NCBI GenBank assembly: GCA_963780395.1
Contig: CAWABY010000007.1
Coordinates: 4,685-68,684 of the forward strand
Length of the DNA: 64,000 nucleotides
Direction of reading: 5' to 3'
Source of the DNA: VGBV01 sp963780395
GTDB lineage: Bacteria; Actinomycetota; Thermoleophilia; Solirubrobacterales; 70-9
Position numbers and translations under genes: made by a program
Shown: in pieces, positions 20,967 through 29,182 of the stretch
Layout of the letters: each line of letters opens with the position of its first letter
How positions within the stretch are numbered: position 1 is the stretch's first letter
The notes under the pieces: model-generated
Databases searched by the model: none
Seen by the model: only the letters and a program-made list of their open reading frames with translations
Told to the model about the DNA's origin: nothing

Positions 20967-21995
20967 ATGCTCGAGCTCCCAACCGTCAACGAGCTTCCCG
21001 CCAAGCTGGGCGAGGAGGAGATCGCGACCCTCAGCGCCGAGGTGCGCGCGCTCGCCGAGGAGCGCAACGCGGTCATCCTCGCCCACAACTACCAGCTGCC
21101 CGAGCTGCAGGACGTGGCCGATTTCGTCGGCGACTCGCTCGGGCTCTCGCGCCACGCGGCGGACACCGACGCCGAGGTGATCGAGTTCTGCGGCGTCCAC
21201 TTCATGGCCGAGACGGCCTCGATCCTGTGTCCCGACAAGAAGGTCCTGATCGCCGACCTCGGCGCCGGATGCTCTCTCAGCGACTCGATCAACGCCGACC
21301 AGCTCCGCGCCTGGAAGGCCCAGCACCCCGGAGCGATGGTGGTGATGTACGTCAACACCTCGGCCGAGGTCAAGGCGGAGACGGACTACTGCTGCACCTC
21401 GGGCAACGCGGTCCAGGTGGTCGAGCACATCTGGGCCGAGCACGGGCCCGAGACCGAGATCCTGTTCGGCCCCGACATGTGGCTGGGCGCATTCGTCGAG
21501 CGCGAGACAGGCATCAAGGATGACCCCGAGCGCCGGGCCCGCTTTCACATCTGGGACGGCGAGTGTCACGTCCACGCCGGCATCCGCCCCGACGACATCA
21601 AGGCCGTCCGCGCGGCGAATCCCGACGCCGAGTTCCTGATCCACCCCGAGTGCGGCTGCTCGACGCAGGCGATGGAATATGTCGCCTCGGGCGACATCGA
21701 CTCCGAGGGCGTGCACATGCTCTCGACGGGCGGGATGCTCGACCACGTCGCCCAGCACCCCGACGGGGAGTACATCGTCGCGACCGAGAACGGGATGCTC
21801 TACCCGCTTCAGGAGGCCGCTCCGGAGGCGAAGCTGATCGAGGCCAACCGGATGGCCTTCTGCATCTACATGAAGATGATCACGCTGCCCAAGGTCCGCG
21901 ACTCCCTGCGGGAGATGCGCTACGAGGTGAAGGTCCCGCCAGAGATCGCCGAGCGCGCCAAGCTGCCGATCGAGCGGATGGTCGCAATCGGCTGA
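20967..21995 (+). CDS. nadA: Quinolinate synthase A
   Basis: A 342-residue iron-sulfur enzyme. AVILAHNYQLPELQDVADFVGDSL is the dihydroxyacetone-phosphate binding segment; FCGVHFMAETASIL, the YCCTSGNAV segment and HPECGCSTQAM carry the three Cys ligands of the [4Fe-4S] cluster; VATENGML and the C-terminal region follow. It condenses iminoaspartate with dihydroxyacetone phosphate to quinolinate, which NadC (17225-18073) uses. No nadB is seen in the window. The start at ATG 20967 lies about 100 bases from the divergent glycosylase. Confidence 0.96.
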   Translation: MLELPTVNELPAKLGEEEIATLSAEVRALAEERNAVILAHNYQLPELQDVADFVGDSLGLSRHAADTDAEVIEFCGVHFMAETASILCPDKKVLIADLGAGCSLSDSINADQLRAWKAQHPGAMVVMYVNTSAEVKAETDYCCTSGNAVQVVEHIWAEHGPETEILFGPDMWLGAFVERETGIKDDPERRARFHIWDGECHVHAGIRPDDIKAVRAANPDAEFLIHPECGCSTQAMEYVASGDIDSEGVHMLSTGGMLDHVAQHPDGEYIVATENGMLYPLQEAAPEAKLIEANRMAFCIYMKMITLPKVRDSLREMRYEVKVPPEIAERAKLPIERMVAIG

Positions 21996-22055
21996 CGGCG
22001 TCGCCTCGGGGGTTCGCCGCGCCGCCCTTGACAGAGACCCCGCGCGGCCCCGAAA

Positions 22056-23270
22056 ATGAAGTCGATGAGGCTCGGGACAGGCGGCAGGGCAGGCCGAGGG
22101 ATCGCCCTCGGCACGGTTGGCGGCGCGATGCTGCTCGCCGCCGCGGTGGCCGTCCCCCAAGTGGCGGGCGCCAACCCCCACCTGATCGACCCCGGCGACC
22201 CCGCGCAGCGCGAGGGCCCGGTTTCGCAGGCGCCCTCGGAAGAAAGCGGCGCCGGCGCCCGCATCGTCGGCGGGACCACCACCACTGCCGCCAACCATCC
22301 GTGGCAGGCCGCGCTGACCCTGGACCAGACGCGATTCTCGAACGGCGGGATCAACGATGACCTCGACCGCGTCTTCTGCGGCGGCTCGCTGGTCACCCCG
22401 GTGATCGTGCTGACGGCGGCCCACTGCGTCTTCGACACGGATCCCGACTGCGGGGCTCCCCCGAAGCCCGTCTGCACGTCGCTCACCGATCCGGGGGGAG
22501 ACGGCAGCCGGAAACTCGACCCGAACGACGTGGACGTCATCGTCGGGCGCACCACCCTGACCGGAACCGGAGGCAGCGAGCACAACGCTCACTTCACCGA
22601 CTACCTGCCGCAGGGCTACAACCCCACGACAAAGCAGAACGACTTCGCCTACATCTCGCTCGAGACCTCCTCGCCCCAGGCGCGGATCGACATCGTCGAT
22701 CGCAATGACGGAGTCTCCTGGAAGGTGAACGCCAAGACCAGGGTCACCGGATACGGCGTCACGGTCCCAGGAAACAATCTGAGCAAGAGCGACACCCTGC
22801 GCATCGCGACCGTCCCGATCATCTCGGACTCCGTCTGCGGCAGCCCGTTCGTCTACAACGGCCTCTTCTTCAAGCAGGTCCAGATCTGCGCTGGGCACCT
22901 GAGCGGAGGGATCGACTCCTGCCAGGGCGACAGCGGCGGGCCCCTGCAGACCGCAGCCGGGGCCGCCAGCGGCGCCACCCGCCTCGTCGGTGTCGTCAGC
23001 TTCGGCTCGGGCTGCGCCCAACCGAGTTCGCCGGGGGTCTACACCCGCGTCGCCCAGAACCCGCTCTGCAGCGCCCAGCCGGCGAACGTGGCGCAGATCG
23101 AGAACCTCGAGGGGGTACCGGCCAACCTGCGGGAGCGGGTCGTGGGCCCGGCGGGCTGCTCGGACAAGCAGCTCGGGACCAAGAAGTGCAAGAAGAAGAA
23201 GAAAAAGAAGAAGGGCGCCTCCTCGGCGAAGAAGAAGTGCAAGAAGAAGCGCAAGAAGAGGAAGAGCTGA
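22056..23270 (+). CDS. Secreted trypsin-like serine protease with Lys-rich C-terminal tail
   Basis: A 404-residue S1A protease. An N-terminal signal peptide (IALGTVGGAMLLAAAVAV) and a propeptide end at ARIVGG, the trypsin activation site. The catalytic triad is LTAAHC (His), QNDFAYISL (Asp) and CQGDSGGP (Ser). Asp six residues before the Ser (IDSCQGD) predicts cleavage after Lys/Arg. After the domain, a C-terminal extension ends in blocks of 4-9 Lys interrupted by Cys and Ser, encoded by AAG repeats. The tail may bind acidic cell-wall polymers or lipids. The next gene follows after one base. ATG 22065 is an alternative start. Confidence 0.92.
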   Translation: MKSMRLGTGGRAGRGIALGTVGGAMLLAAAVAVPQVAGANPHLIDPGDPAQREGPVSQAPSEESGAGARIVGGTTTTAANHPWQAALTLDQTRFSNGGINDDLDRVFCGGSLVTPVIVLTAAHCVFDTDPDCGAPPKPVCTSLTDPGGDGSRKLDPNDVDVIVGRTTLTGTGGSEHNAHFTDYLPQGYNPTTKQNDFAYISLETSSPQARIDIVDRNDGVSWKVNAKTRVTGYGVTVPGNNLSKSDTLRIATVPIISDSVCGSPFVYNGLFFKQVQICAGHLSGGIDSCQGDSGGPLQTAAGAASGATRLVGVVSFGSGCAQPSSPGVYTRVAQNPLCSAQPANVAQIENLEGVPANLRERVVGPAGCSDKQLGTKKCKKKKKKKKGASSAKKKCKKKRKKRKS

Positions 23271-23271
23271 C

Positions 23272-24156
23272 CTGACCGAACTTGCCCTTCGCCTGCTGCT
23301 CGCGGCCGTGCTCGGAGGCGCGGCCCTCGCCAAGCTCGCCTCGCCGGCCTCGAGCCAGGCGGCGCTGGCCACCTTCGGCTTCGGGGAGGGTTGGGCCCGT
23401 CGCCTCGCCTGGGCGTCGCTGGTGGCCCTCGAGCTGGGGCTCGCCGCCGCGGTGGGCGCCGGCTCAGACACGGCGGCCTACGCAGCCGCCGCGCTGATGG
23501 CGATGTTCGCGCTGCTCCTGGCCGGGGCCCTGATGCGCGGGCGCGCGGGCGCGCCCTGCGCCTGCTTCGGTGCCCGCTCGCGGGTCAGCGCGTGGGCGGT
23601 GCTCCGCAACCTGGTGCTCGCCGCCGGTTTCGCGCTGCTCCCCTCGCTTCCCCGGGCGAGCCTGACCACCGACGAGTGGCTGGGACTTGGGCTCGGCGTG
23701 GCGCTGCTCACCTGCGCCGCTCTGGCCGTCGCCGTGCTGGCGCTGGTGCGCGAGGTGGGCATGCTGCGCCTGCAGCTGGGCAGCCAGGGCGCGCTCGAGA
23801 TCGCGGGCGAGGGACCGGACCTGGGCCAGGCCCCGGCCGCGCTGGCCGTTGCCGGGGCGAACCCGGGTGTGCTCGGCCTCGCCGTCTTCAGCAGCGAGGG
23901 CTGCCACCTCTGCCAGACGCTGGAACCGGCTATCCAGAGCCTGCGCGACGAGCCGGGGCTGGAGGTGCGGCTCTTCGACGAGGTCGCCCACGCCCAGGCC
24001 TGGCGCGAGCTGGAGATCCCGGGCAGCCCGTTTGCGATCGCGCACGAAGCGGACGGGACCGTGCTGGCGAAGGGGACCTTCAACAACCTCGCCCAGCTCG
24101 AGAGCGTCGTGGCCACGGGCGAGCGCCGTCGGCGGGAGGCTGCGGTCAATGCCTGA
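23272..24156 (+). CDS. MauE-like membrane protein fused to a thioredoxin-like domain
   Basis: About 294 residues. Four hydrophobic segments (from LALRLLLAAVLGGAALAKLA to a helix near residue 145-165) match MauE/DoxX-type membrane proteins, with CACFG between helices. A fifth helix leads to a C-terminal thioredoxin-like domain with the redox pair CHLC (FSSEGCHLCQTLEP) and a cis-Pro segment (IPGSPF). MauE and MauD are the membrane and thioredoxin factors needed for disulfide formation in methylamine dehydrogenase small subunit; here they are one protein. No ATG/GTG/TTG precedes the first helix; CTG 23272 is chosen, with low certainty about the start. It overlaps the MauA-like gene by eight bases. 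Confidence 0.8.
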   Translation: MTELALRLLLAAVLGGAALAKLASPASSQAALATFGFGEGWARRLAWASLVALELGLAAAVGAGSDTAAYAAAALMAMFALLLAGALMRGRAGAPCACFGARSRVSAWAVLRNLVLAAGFALLPSLPRASLTTDEWLGLGLGVALLTCAALAVAVLALVREVGMLRLQLGSQGALEIAGEGPDLGQAPAALAVAGANPGVLGLAVFSSEGCHLCQTLEPAIQSLRDEPGLEVRLFDEVAHAQAWRELEIPGSPFAIAHEADGTVLAKGTFNNLAQLESVVATGERRRREAAVNA

Positions 24157-24730
24157 GCATCTCGATCGCCTTGCGGACAACCTCGCCTCCAACACCTCGC
24201 GGCGCGGCTTCCTCGCGCGCGTCAGCGGCGCCCTGATGGCGGCCGCGGGCGGGGGTGCGGTGGTGCGCGCCGTGGTGCCGCCGGGAGAGGCCGGCGCCTT
24301 CCACCTCTGCGGCCACACCTTTACGACCGGCTCCTGTCCGCACCCGGCCGGGATGCCCCGGATCGACTCGCGCGGCTACCCGATCCGGGCCAGCGACGGG
24401 ATGCCGGTGGATGACTCCGGCCGCCCGGTGGACGACGCGGGCCGGCCCCTGGACGATCAGGGCCGCGTGCTGCGCGACGCCGACGGTCGCCCGCTGCCGC
24501 CGCGCCCCCGCAGCAAGCTCTGCGAGGACCTCGTCTCCGAGCGCTTCGGCTTCAGGACCGTCGTCGACGGCGGCTGGTACCGCTGCTGCGGCGGCAAGGT
24601 TCGCAAGCTGACCGACTGCTGCGCGCACCGTGGCAGGCGCATCAACGGCGACGCCGCGCTGACCGGGTACTGCTACTCGGGCCGCAAGGTCTTCTGCGTC
24701 ATGTACTACGACACCAAGGTCCCGTGTTAG
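24149..24730 (+). CDS. Tat-exported Cys-rich protein, methylamine dehydrogenase light chain-like
   Basis: A 193-residue protein with a twin-arginine signal (TSRRGFLARVSGALMAAAGGG), as in MauA. The mature part has ten Cys: CGHTFTTGSC, a Lys-Leu-Cys, then GGWYRCCGGK, KLTDCCAHRG, TGYCYSGR and a final Cys. By eye, CGHTFTTGSCPHP resembles CSGGSLTNCPPG of MauA, GGWYRCC aligns with its TTQ Trp57 segment, and GYCYSG with its Trp108 segment (IIWCFG), where this protein has Tyr. A run of seven-residue repeats lies between the first Cys pair and the rest. It is flanked by MauE/thioredoxin and CcdA-like genes, supporting a folded, disulfide-rich exported role. Catalytic activity is unproven. Confidence 0.7.
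   Translation: MPEHLDRLADNLASNTSRRGFLARVSGALMAAAGGGAVVRAVVPPGEAGAFHLCGHTFTTGSCPHPAGMPRIDSRGYPIRASDGMPVDDSGRPVDDAGRPLDDQGRVLRDADGRPLPPRPRSKLCEDLVSERFGFRTVVDGGWYRCCGGKVRKLTDCCAHRGRRINGDAALTGYCYSGRKVFCVMYYDTKVPC
24386..24496 (+). repeat. Seven/eight-residue coding repeats (DDxGRPV/L type)
   Basis: Within the Cys-rich Tat protein, units RASDGMPV, DDSGRPV, DDAGRPL, DDQGRVL and RDADGRPL follow each other at 21-24 base periods. They form a short acidic-then-basic repeat block between Cys motifs, perhaps a metal-binding (Asp-rich, calcium-like) or flexible insert. Confidence 0.75.
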
Positions 24731-26188
24731 AGCTCAGCCTCGCCTTCGCCGCCCTGCTGATCGGGGCCACGGGCACCTTCTCGCCCTGCGGCTTCTCGGC
24801 CGTGGAGACGATCGGCCCCACCGGCCATAGCGGCGGCAGGCGCATCACGCTCGCGGCCTGCGCCGCCTTCCTCCCCGGCGCCGTCCTGGGAGGAGTGCTG
24901 ACCTTCGGCGCCCTCGCCCTCGCGGGCGATGCGCTGCACGGCGCCGGCGGGCGCATCGCCTACATGGTCGCGGCGGCGATCGCGGTCCTGGCCGCCGTGC
25001 TCGAGGCTCGCGGCACCCGGATCGTCCCCCAGATCCGACGACAGCTTCCCGAGCATTGGCGCCGCGTGATGCCGATGCCGGTCGCCGCCGCGCTCTACGG
25101 CGTTCTGCTCGGCCTCGGCTTCACGACCTTCGTGCTCTCCTTCGGCGTGTGGGCCCTGGCCGGCATCAGCCTCGCGGTCGGCGACCCCGAGCTGGGCCTG
25201 TTGCTGGGGGTCGCCTTCGGCCTCGGGCGGGCGCTGCCGGTGGTGGCGCTGGCCCCGCTCGCGGGCACGCCGGCCGGCGCACGGGCGACCGACCTGATGG
25301 CCGGCAGCCCGGCTGCCTATCTCGGGGTGCGCCGCGGCGACGCCGCCGCCCTGGCGATCGTCGCCCTGGCGCTGACGCTGTCGGTCGGCAACGCCGGCGC
25401 CGCCGGCCAGTCGGCCCAGAGCGCGGCCGACCCCTCGGCGACGGTGGACTCTCTCGCCTTCGAGCGCCTGGGCGGCGGCGCGGTGCTGCGCCGCTCGGGC
25501 GCCGACCTGCCGCTGGCTGGGAGCGATCCGGCGGTCGGCGGGCCCTATGTGGCCGTGCTCTCCGGGGAGGCGACGCGCATCCTCAGCCGGGCGACGCTGG
25601 CGCCGGTCGCGGAGGTCCCCACCCCCGGCGCCGACGCGCTCGCGATCTCGCAGGGCTGGCTCGCCTACCGCGCCAAGCTGAAAGAGGGGGGCGACGGCAT
25701 CTTCGCGCGCTCGATCGCGACGCCGGGCGCCTACGGCCCGCTGCAGACCCTGGGGACGATCGGAGCTCCCGCACAACTCAGCCCGCCGAGCCTGGACGGC
25801 GGGGTGCTGCTGTTCGGCATCGCCCGCGCCCGCGGCAGCCGCATCGTGCAGCGGGTGCTCGGCACGCGCAAGCGCCGGACCCTCGTCAGGTCGGGATCCG
25901 CGCTGGTCTTCAACCCGGCGGTCAAGGGCCGCTCCTTCGCCTACATCCGCACCAACGCCGGCCGCAGCAAGCTGATGGTGCGCAAGCGACGCAAGGGCGG
26001 CCCCGGCAAGCCGGTGCTCGGAGTGCGCCGCTCGCGGGGGATGCTGACCTCGACCGCGCTGACCGAGGGCGTCGCGTACGTCACCCTGCTGCACCCGAGC
26101 GCCACGGACCCCGGCGCCGCTGTGCTGAGGGCGGAGCTGAAGAGCAAGAAGAAGAAAGAAGCGAAAGAAGCGCAGGAAGCGCCGCTAG
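24724..26188 (+). CDS. CcdA-like membrane domain fused to propeller-like domain with basic tail (frameshift near the end)
   Basis: GTG 24724 overlaps the previous stop. The first about 230 residues hold six or seven hydrophobic helices; GATGTFSPCGFSAVE has the CcdA-type Ser-Pro-Cys in helix 1 and another Cys lies in TLAACAAFLPG. The remaining about 240 residues form repeated strand-rich units (GGPYVAVLSGEATRI, ISQGWLAYRAK, VKGRSFAYIRTNAG) resembling a beta-propeller outside the membrane. Near 26150-26158 the A-rich Lys tract has one extra base: uncorrected, the frame runs antisense through soxR to 26688; corrected, it ends in a KKRKKRRKRR tail at TAG 26186-26188, overlapping the convergent soxR stop. 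CcdA passes electrons across the membrane to thioredoxins, fitting the two upstream genes. Confidence 0.75.
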
Positions 26189-26643
26189 GTCCGCCGGGTG
26201 AGCGGCCGGTCGCCGACCCAGTAGCGCGGGCCGGGCCCCAGGTCCGCGGCTCTGTCGCCGGGATTCGCAAGCCGACAGCGATCCAGCGACAGGCAGCCGC
26301 AGCCGATGCACTCGGTCAGCCCGACCCGAAGGCGTTCGAGCTCGGCGATGCGCTCGTCGATGCGCTGGGTCCACTTGCTCGACAGCCGCGACCAGTCGCG
26401 CCGGCTGGGGGCGCGGTTCGGCGGCAGCTTTGCGAGCTCGGCGCCGATCTCGTTCAGCGACAGCCCGATCCGCTGGGCGAAGACGATGAAGGCGATCCGC
26501 CGCAGTACCGAGCGCGGATAGCGCCGGTGACCCGAGCCGGCCCGCTCGGAGGCGATCAGCCCCCGCTCCTCGTAGAAGCGCAGGGCGGAGGCCGCGACGC
26601 CGCTGCGGCGCGAAGCCTCGCCGATGGTGAGCAGATCCTCCAC
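26185..26643 (-). CDS. soxR: Redox-sensing MerR-family regulator SoxR
   Basis: From GTG 26643 the 152-residue protein opens EDLLTIGEASRRSGVAASALRFYEERGLI, the MerR-type winged helix, followed by a dimerisation helix and the [2Fe-2S] ligand motif CIGCGCLSLDRC (C-x2-C-x-C-x5-C), diagnostic of SoxR. Oxidation of the cluster activates transcription by untwisting a promoter with an overlong spacer. Just such a promoter lies upstream and faces the divergent gene at 26729. Upstream in-frame ATGs would place the operator inside the coding region, so the GTG start is preferred. Confidence 0.95.
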   Translation of the reverse strand: MEDLLTIGEASRRSGVAASALRFYEERGLIASERAGSGHRRYPRSVLRRIAFIVFAQRIGLSLNEIGAELAKLPPNRAPSRRDWSRLSSKWTQRIDERIAELERLRVGLTECIGCGCLSLDRCRLANPGDRAADLGPGPRYWVGDRPLTRRT

Positions 26644-26668
26644 GGTGGAAGCGAAGCAGATTTCGCAC

Positions 26669-26699
26669 TTGACTTCAAGTTCACTTGAACTTGTAGCCT
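26669..26699 (+). promoter_or_regulatory. SoxR-type promoter/operator
   Basis: A -35 TTGACT (26669-26674) and a -10 TAGCCT (26694-26699) are separated by 19 bases, the overlong spacing of MerR/SoxR promoters. Inside is the perfect 7-bp inverted repeat TTCAAGT-TC-ACTTGAA (26674-26689), close to the enterobacterial SoxR box CCTCAAGTTAACTTGAGG. It points to the gene at 26729. Confidence 0.85.
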
Positions 26700-26728
26700 G
26701 AAGGAAAGTCAGACTGAAGGAGGACGCG

Positions 26729-27076
26729 ATGAGCGAGCAAGAGACGGCAAGCGAGCGGATCACGGCGGAGGTCACCTCTTGGCCGGGGGTCGAAGCCGGT
26801 ATCGGCAGGCGTGGCGAGTTCGGCTTCACGCTCGGGCGTCGCGAGCTGGGCCACCTGCACGGCGACCACGCCTTTCACGGCGGCTTCCCGAAGGAGATCT
26901 GGGCCGAGCTCTACGAGCAGGGCCGGATCGATTACCACCCCGTCTTCCCCGGCAAGCCCGGCTACGCATCGCGGGCGATCGAGACCGAGGACGACGTGCG
27001 CGACGTGATCGCGTTGCTGCGATTGAACTACGACCGCGCCGTCGAGCGCCACGGCCTGCCGGCGGGGGCCGCCTAG
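26729..27076 (+). CDS. DUF5519 (luciferase-domain) family protein, SoxR-controlled
   Basis: A 115-residue cytoplasmic protein. SWPGVEAGIGRRGEFGFTLGRRELGHLHG and HPVFPGKPGYASRAIETEDD match the small DUF5519 proteins often named luciferase family protein. The His-rich segment (HLHGDHAFHGG) could bind metal or a cofactor. It has a strong ribosome-binding site (GAAGGAGG) and its promoter carries a SoxR box with 19-base spacing, so it should be induced by redox-cycling compounds. Molecular function is unknown; a role in oxidative defence is inferred from regulation. Its stop overlaps the convergent lipoprotein gene. Confidence 0.75.
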   Translation: MSEQETASERITAEVTSWPGVEAGIGRRGEFGFTLGRRELGHLHGDHAFHGGFPKEIWAELYEQGRIDYHPVFPGKPGYASRAIETEDDVRDVIALLRLNYDRAVERHGLPAGAA

Positions 27077-27627
27077 GGCGGCGTCAGCGCTCGCAGGGGC
27101 GGCTCGGGATAGCCGATCGCCCGGTAGAAGCTGGCGCTCGGCTTCACGACCAACCAAGCATCGCCGATGCGGTCGAGGTAGATCACGTCCTCCTCGACCG
27201 AGGGCTCTGGGCGGTCGGAGAAGTCGTGGCTGACGGTCGCCGTGACGCGGGCTCGGTCCTCGGCCACGGAGACGGCGGTGAGCTCGTAGAGCCTTGTCCG
27301 CCTCCAGACCGGGGTGCCGCCCCCTCCGCGGTGGCCGATCGACCCCTCGACCGACGCGGCGCAGCTCGGCCCCTCCCGGGGCAGTCCGGCGCCGGCGAGC
27401 GCCCCGGGCGCGAGCGCTGCGCAGACCGCCTCGCCGTCGTCGGCGTTGATCGCGGCGATATAGGCGCGGGCGGCCTCCGCAACCGCCTGCTCGTCGGTTT
27501 CGGAGAGCGAGCCATCGTCGGCCTCGGGCGCGGGTGCCTCGGGGCTCGCCTCGGTCACCGCGGGGTCGGCGAGCGGGGAGGTCGAATCACCGCCCTCGTC
27601 CTCCGATCCGCACGCGCCCAGCGCCAT
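27073..27627 (-). CDS. Probable lipoprotein of unknown function (5' end likely frameshifted)
   Basis: The 184 residues from ATG 27627 begin MALGACGSEDEGGD, a lipobox (LGAC) with almost no signal peptide. In the upstream same-frame sequence RWPLAAIAAAMALGAC is a proper lipoprotein signal, but it has no start codon before an in-frame stop. A neighbouring frame offers ATG 27701 or 27713, so one extra base near 27660-27670 may hide the true start. The mature part is Asp/Glu/Ala-rich, then an NTF2-like region (EAARAYIAAINADDGEAVCAALAPGA, DRIGDAWLVVKPS). It would be anchored on the outer face of the membrane. Confidence 0.65.
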   Translation of the reverse strand: MALGACGSEDEGGDSTSPLADPAVTEASPEAPAPEADDGSLSETDEQAVAEAARAYIAAINADDGEAVCAALAPGALAGAGLPREGPSCAASVEGSIGHRGGGGTPVWRRTRLYELTAVSVAEDRARVTATVSHDFSDRPEPSVEEDVIYLDRIGDAWLVVKPSASFYRAIGYPEPPLRALTPP

Positions 27628-27728
27628 CGCGGCCGCGATCGCCGCCAGCGGCCACCGCGCGGCGGGCGATGGTCCGCGCGCTCAGGAGTCCGTGCCGTCA
27701 TCGGGCCGCGCATCGTAGGGTCTGCCAG

Positions 27729-29170
27729 GTGCCGCTGTCGCAGCACAGCCGGGGCAAGGCGACGATCCTGCGCGACGCCTTCGCCGTAAAGCGGCGCGGT
27801 CCGGAGGCGGTCGCCGGTGCGCAGAGGGCTCGACTTGCGTCGCTGGTCGAGTTGGCGCGCGCGAGGTCGCCCTTCTACGGGCGGCTCTACCGCGGGCTGC
27901 CGGCGCGGGTCGAGGACCCAGCGTGCTGCCGATCACCACCAAGGCCGAGCTGATGGAGGGCTTCGACGATTGGGCGACCGATCGTGAGCGTCACACGCGA
28001 GCGCGTCGATCGTCTTCACGGCGGATCGCGATCGGGTCGGCGAGCCGTTCCTGGGTCACTACATGGTCGTCACCACCTCGGGCACCACCGGGCTGCGCGC
28101 CATCTTCGTCATGGACGAGCGGGTGCTTGCCGTGACGGATGCGCTGCGGCTGCGCGCGCTCGCGAGCTGGCTCGGCGTCGCTGATGCTCGCGGGGCTCGT
28201 TCGCGCTCGCGGCCGTATGGCCAATCCTGACCGCCCTCGGCGGGCACTTCACCAGCGTCGGGCTCGCCAGCCGGGGCAGCGTTCGCCGGCGGACGATGAA
28301 GCTGTTCTCGGTGTTCGCCGCGATACCGGAGTTGGTCGCCGAGCTGAACGAATGGCGCCCTTCGATCCTGAGCGGGTACGCGGGCATGATCAGCCTGCTG
28401 GCCGCCGAGCAGGAGGAGGGCCGGTTGCGAATCGACCCGATGCTGGTCGCCAGCTCGGCCGAGGGCATGACGCCGGCCGAGGCCGCCAGGGTTTCCGGCA
28501 CCTTCGAGCGCGAAGCATCGCAGCACATACGCCGCGGCCGAATGCCTCTTCATGGGCCAAGCTGCGAGCTCGGGTGGATCCACGTCAACAGCGATTGGGT
28601 GGTGGTGGAGCCCGTCGACGCCGAGCGCCGCCCCGTCGCGCCGGGAGAGCTCTCCCACGGCTCGCTGCTGACCAACCTGGCGAACGGTGCCCGGCCCCTG
28701 ATCCGATACGCGATCGACGACAGCGTGCTGATGCGTCCCGATCCCTGCCCCTGCGGCAGCCCGTTCCGGCCGTCCAGGTCCAGGGCCGCGCCGCCGACGT
28801 GCTCGAGTTGGGGCGCCGGGGGCCTCGGTCGGTGTTGCCGCGCTGCCCCTGACGATGGTGACTCGACGGGGCTCCCGGGGATCGACGCTTCCAGATCGTG
28901 CAGTCCGAGCCCGCGACGCTGCGCGTGCGCCTGCTGATCTCTCCGGTGCCGACCCCGAGGAGGTCTGGCGCGCGCTCGCGAGGCGCTCAGGCGTTCCTCG
29001 ACCGACACGGGCTTGCCGCCGTGGCGCTCGAGCGCGCCGAGGAGCCGCCGGCGCGCTCGGACGGGGGCAAGCTCCGCAAATTCATCCCCCTGCTGCGGGG
29101 CGCTCCGGACGCCCCCGCCAGCAAGTCGCGCTACGTCGAGGGCCAGCCAGAGCGCAAGCCAGCCCGATGA
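27729..29170 (+). pseudogene. CoA ligase / CapK-like (PaaK superfamily) gene broken by many frameshifts
   Basis: Pieces of one adenylate-forming protein occur in order in changing frames: ARSPFYGRLYRGLP (27.85 kb), VLPITTKAELMEGFDDW (27.92), the ANL core VVTTSGTTGLRAIFVMDE (28.07), MKLFSVFAAIPELVAELNEWRPSILSGYAG (28.30), ELGWIHVNSDWVVVEPVD (28.57), YAIDDSVLMRPDPCPCGSPF (28.7), and the C-terminal GGKLRKFIPLLRG (29.07). At least six shifts are needed, far more than in any neighbour of this size. It may be a decayed gene, or a patch of very poor assembly. Relatives adenylate acids or act in capsule synthesis; the adjacent sugar aminotransferase favours a polysaccharide context. Confidence 0.75.
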
Positions 29171-29182
29171 AGTCGACGGCGG

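Noticed and set aside
20892..23471. An 859-codon minus-strand frame over nadA and the protease
   Set aside because: Antisense shadow; residues are Gly/Ala/Arg/Leu-rich with no motif, and both plus-strand genes are certain.
24724..26688. A 654-codon open frame with a Pro/Gly/Arg-rich C-terminal third
   Set aside because: The last third is antisense to soxR, which has clear motifs. One extra base in the Lys tract explains the run-on; the true stop is 26186-26188.
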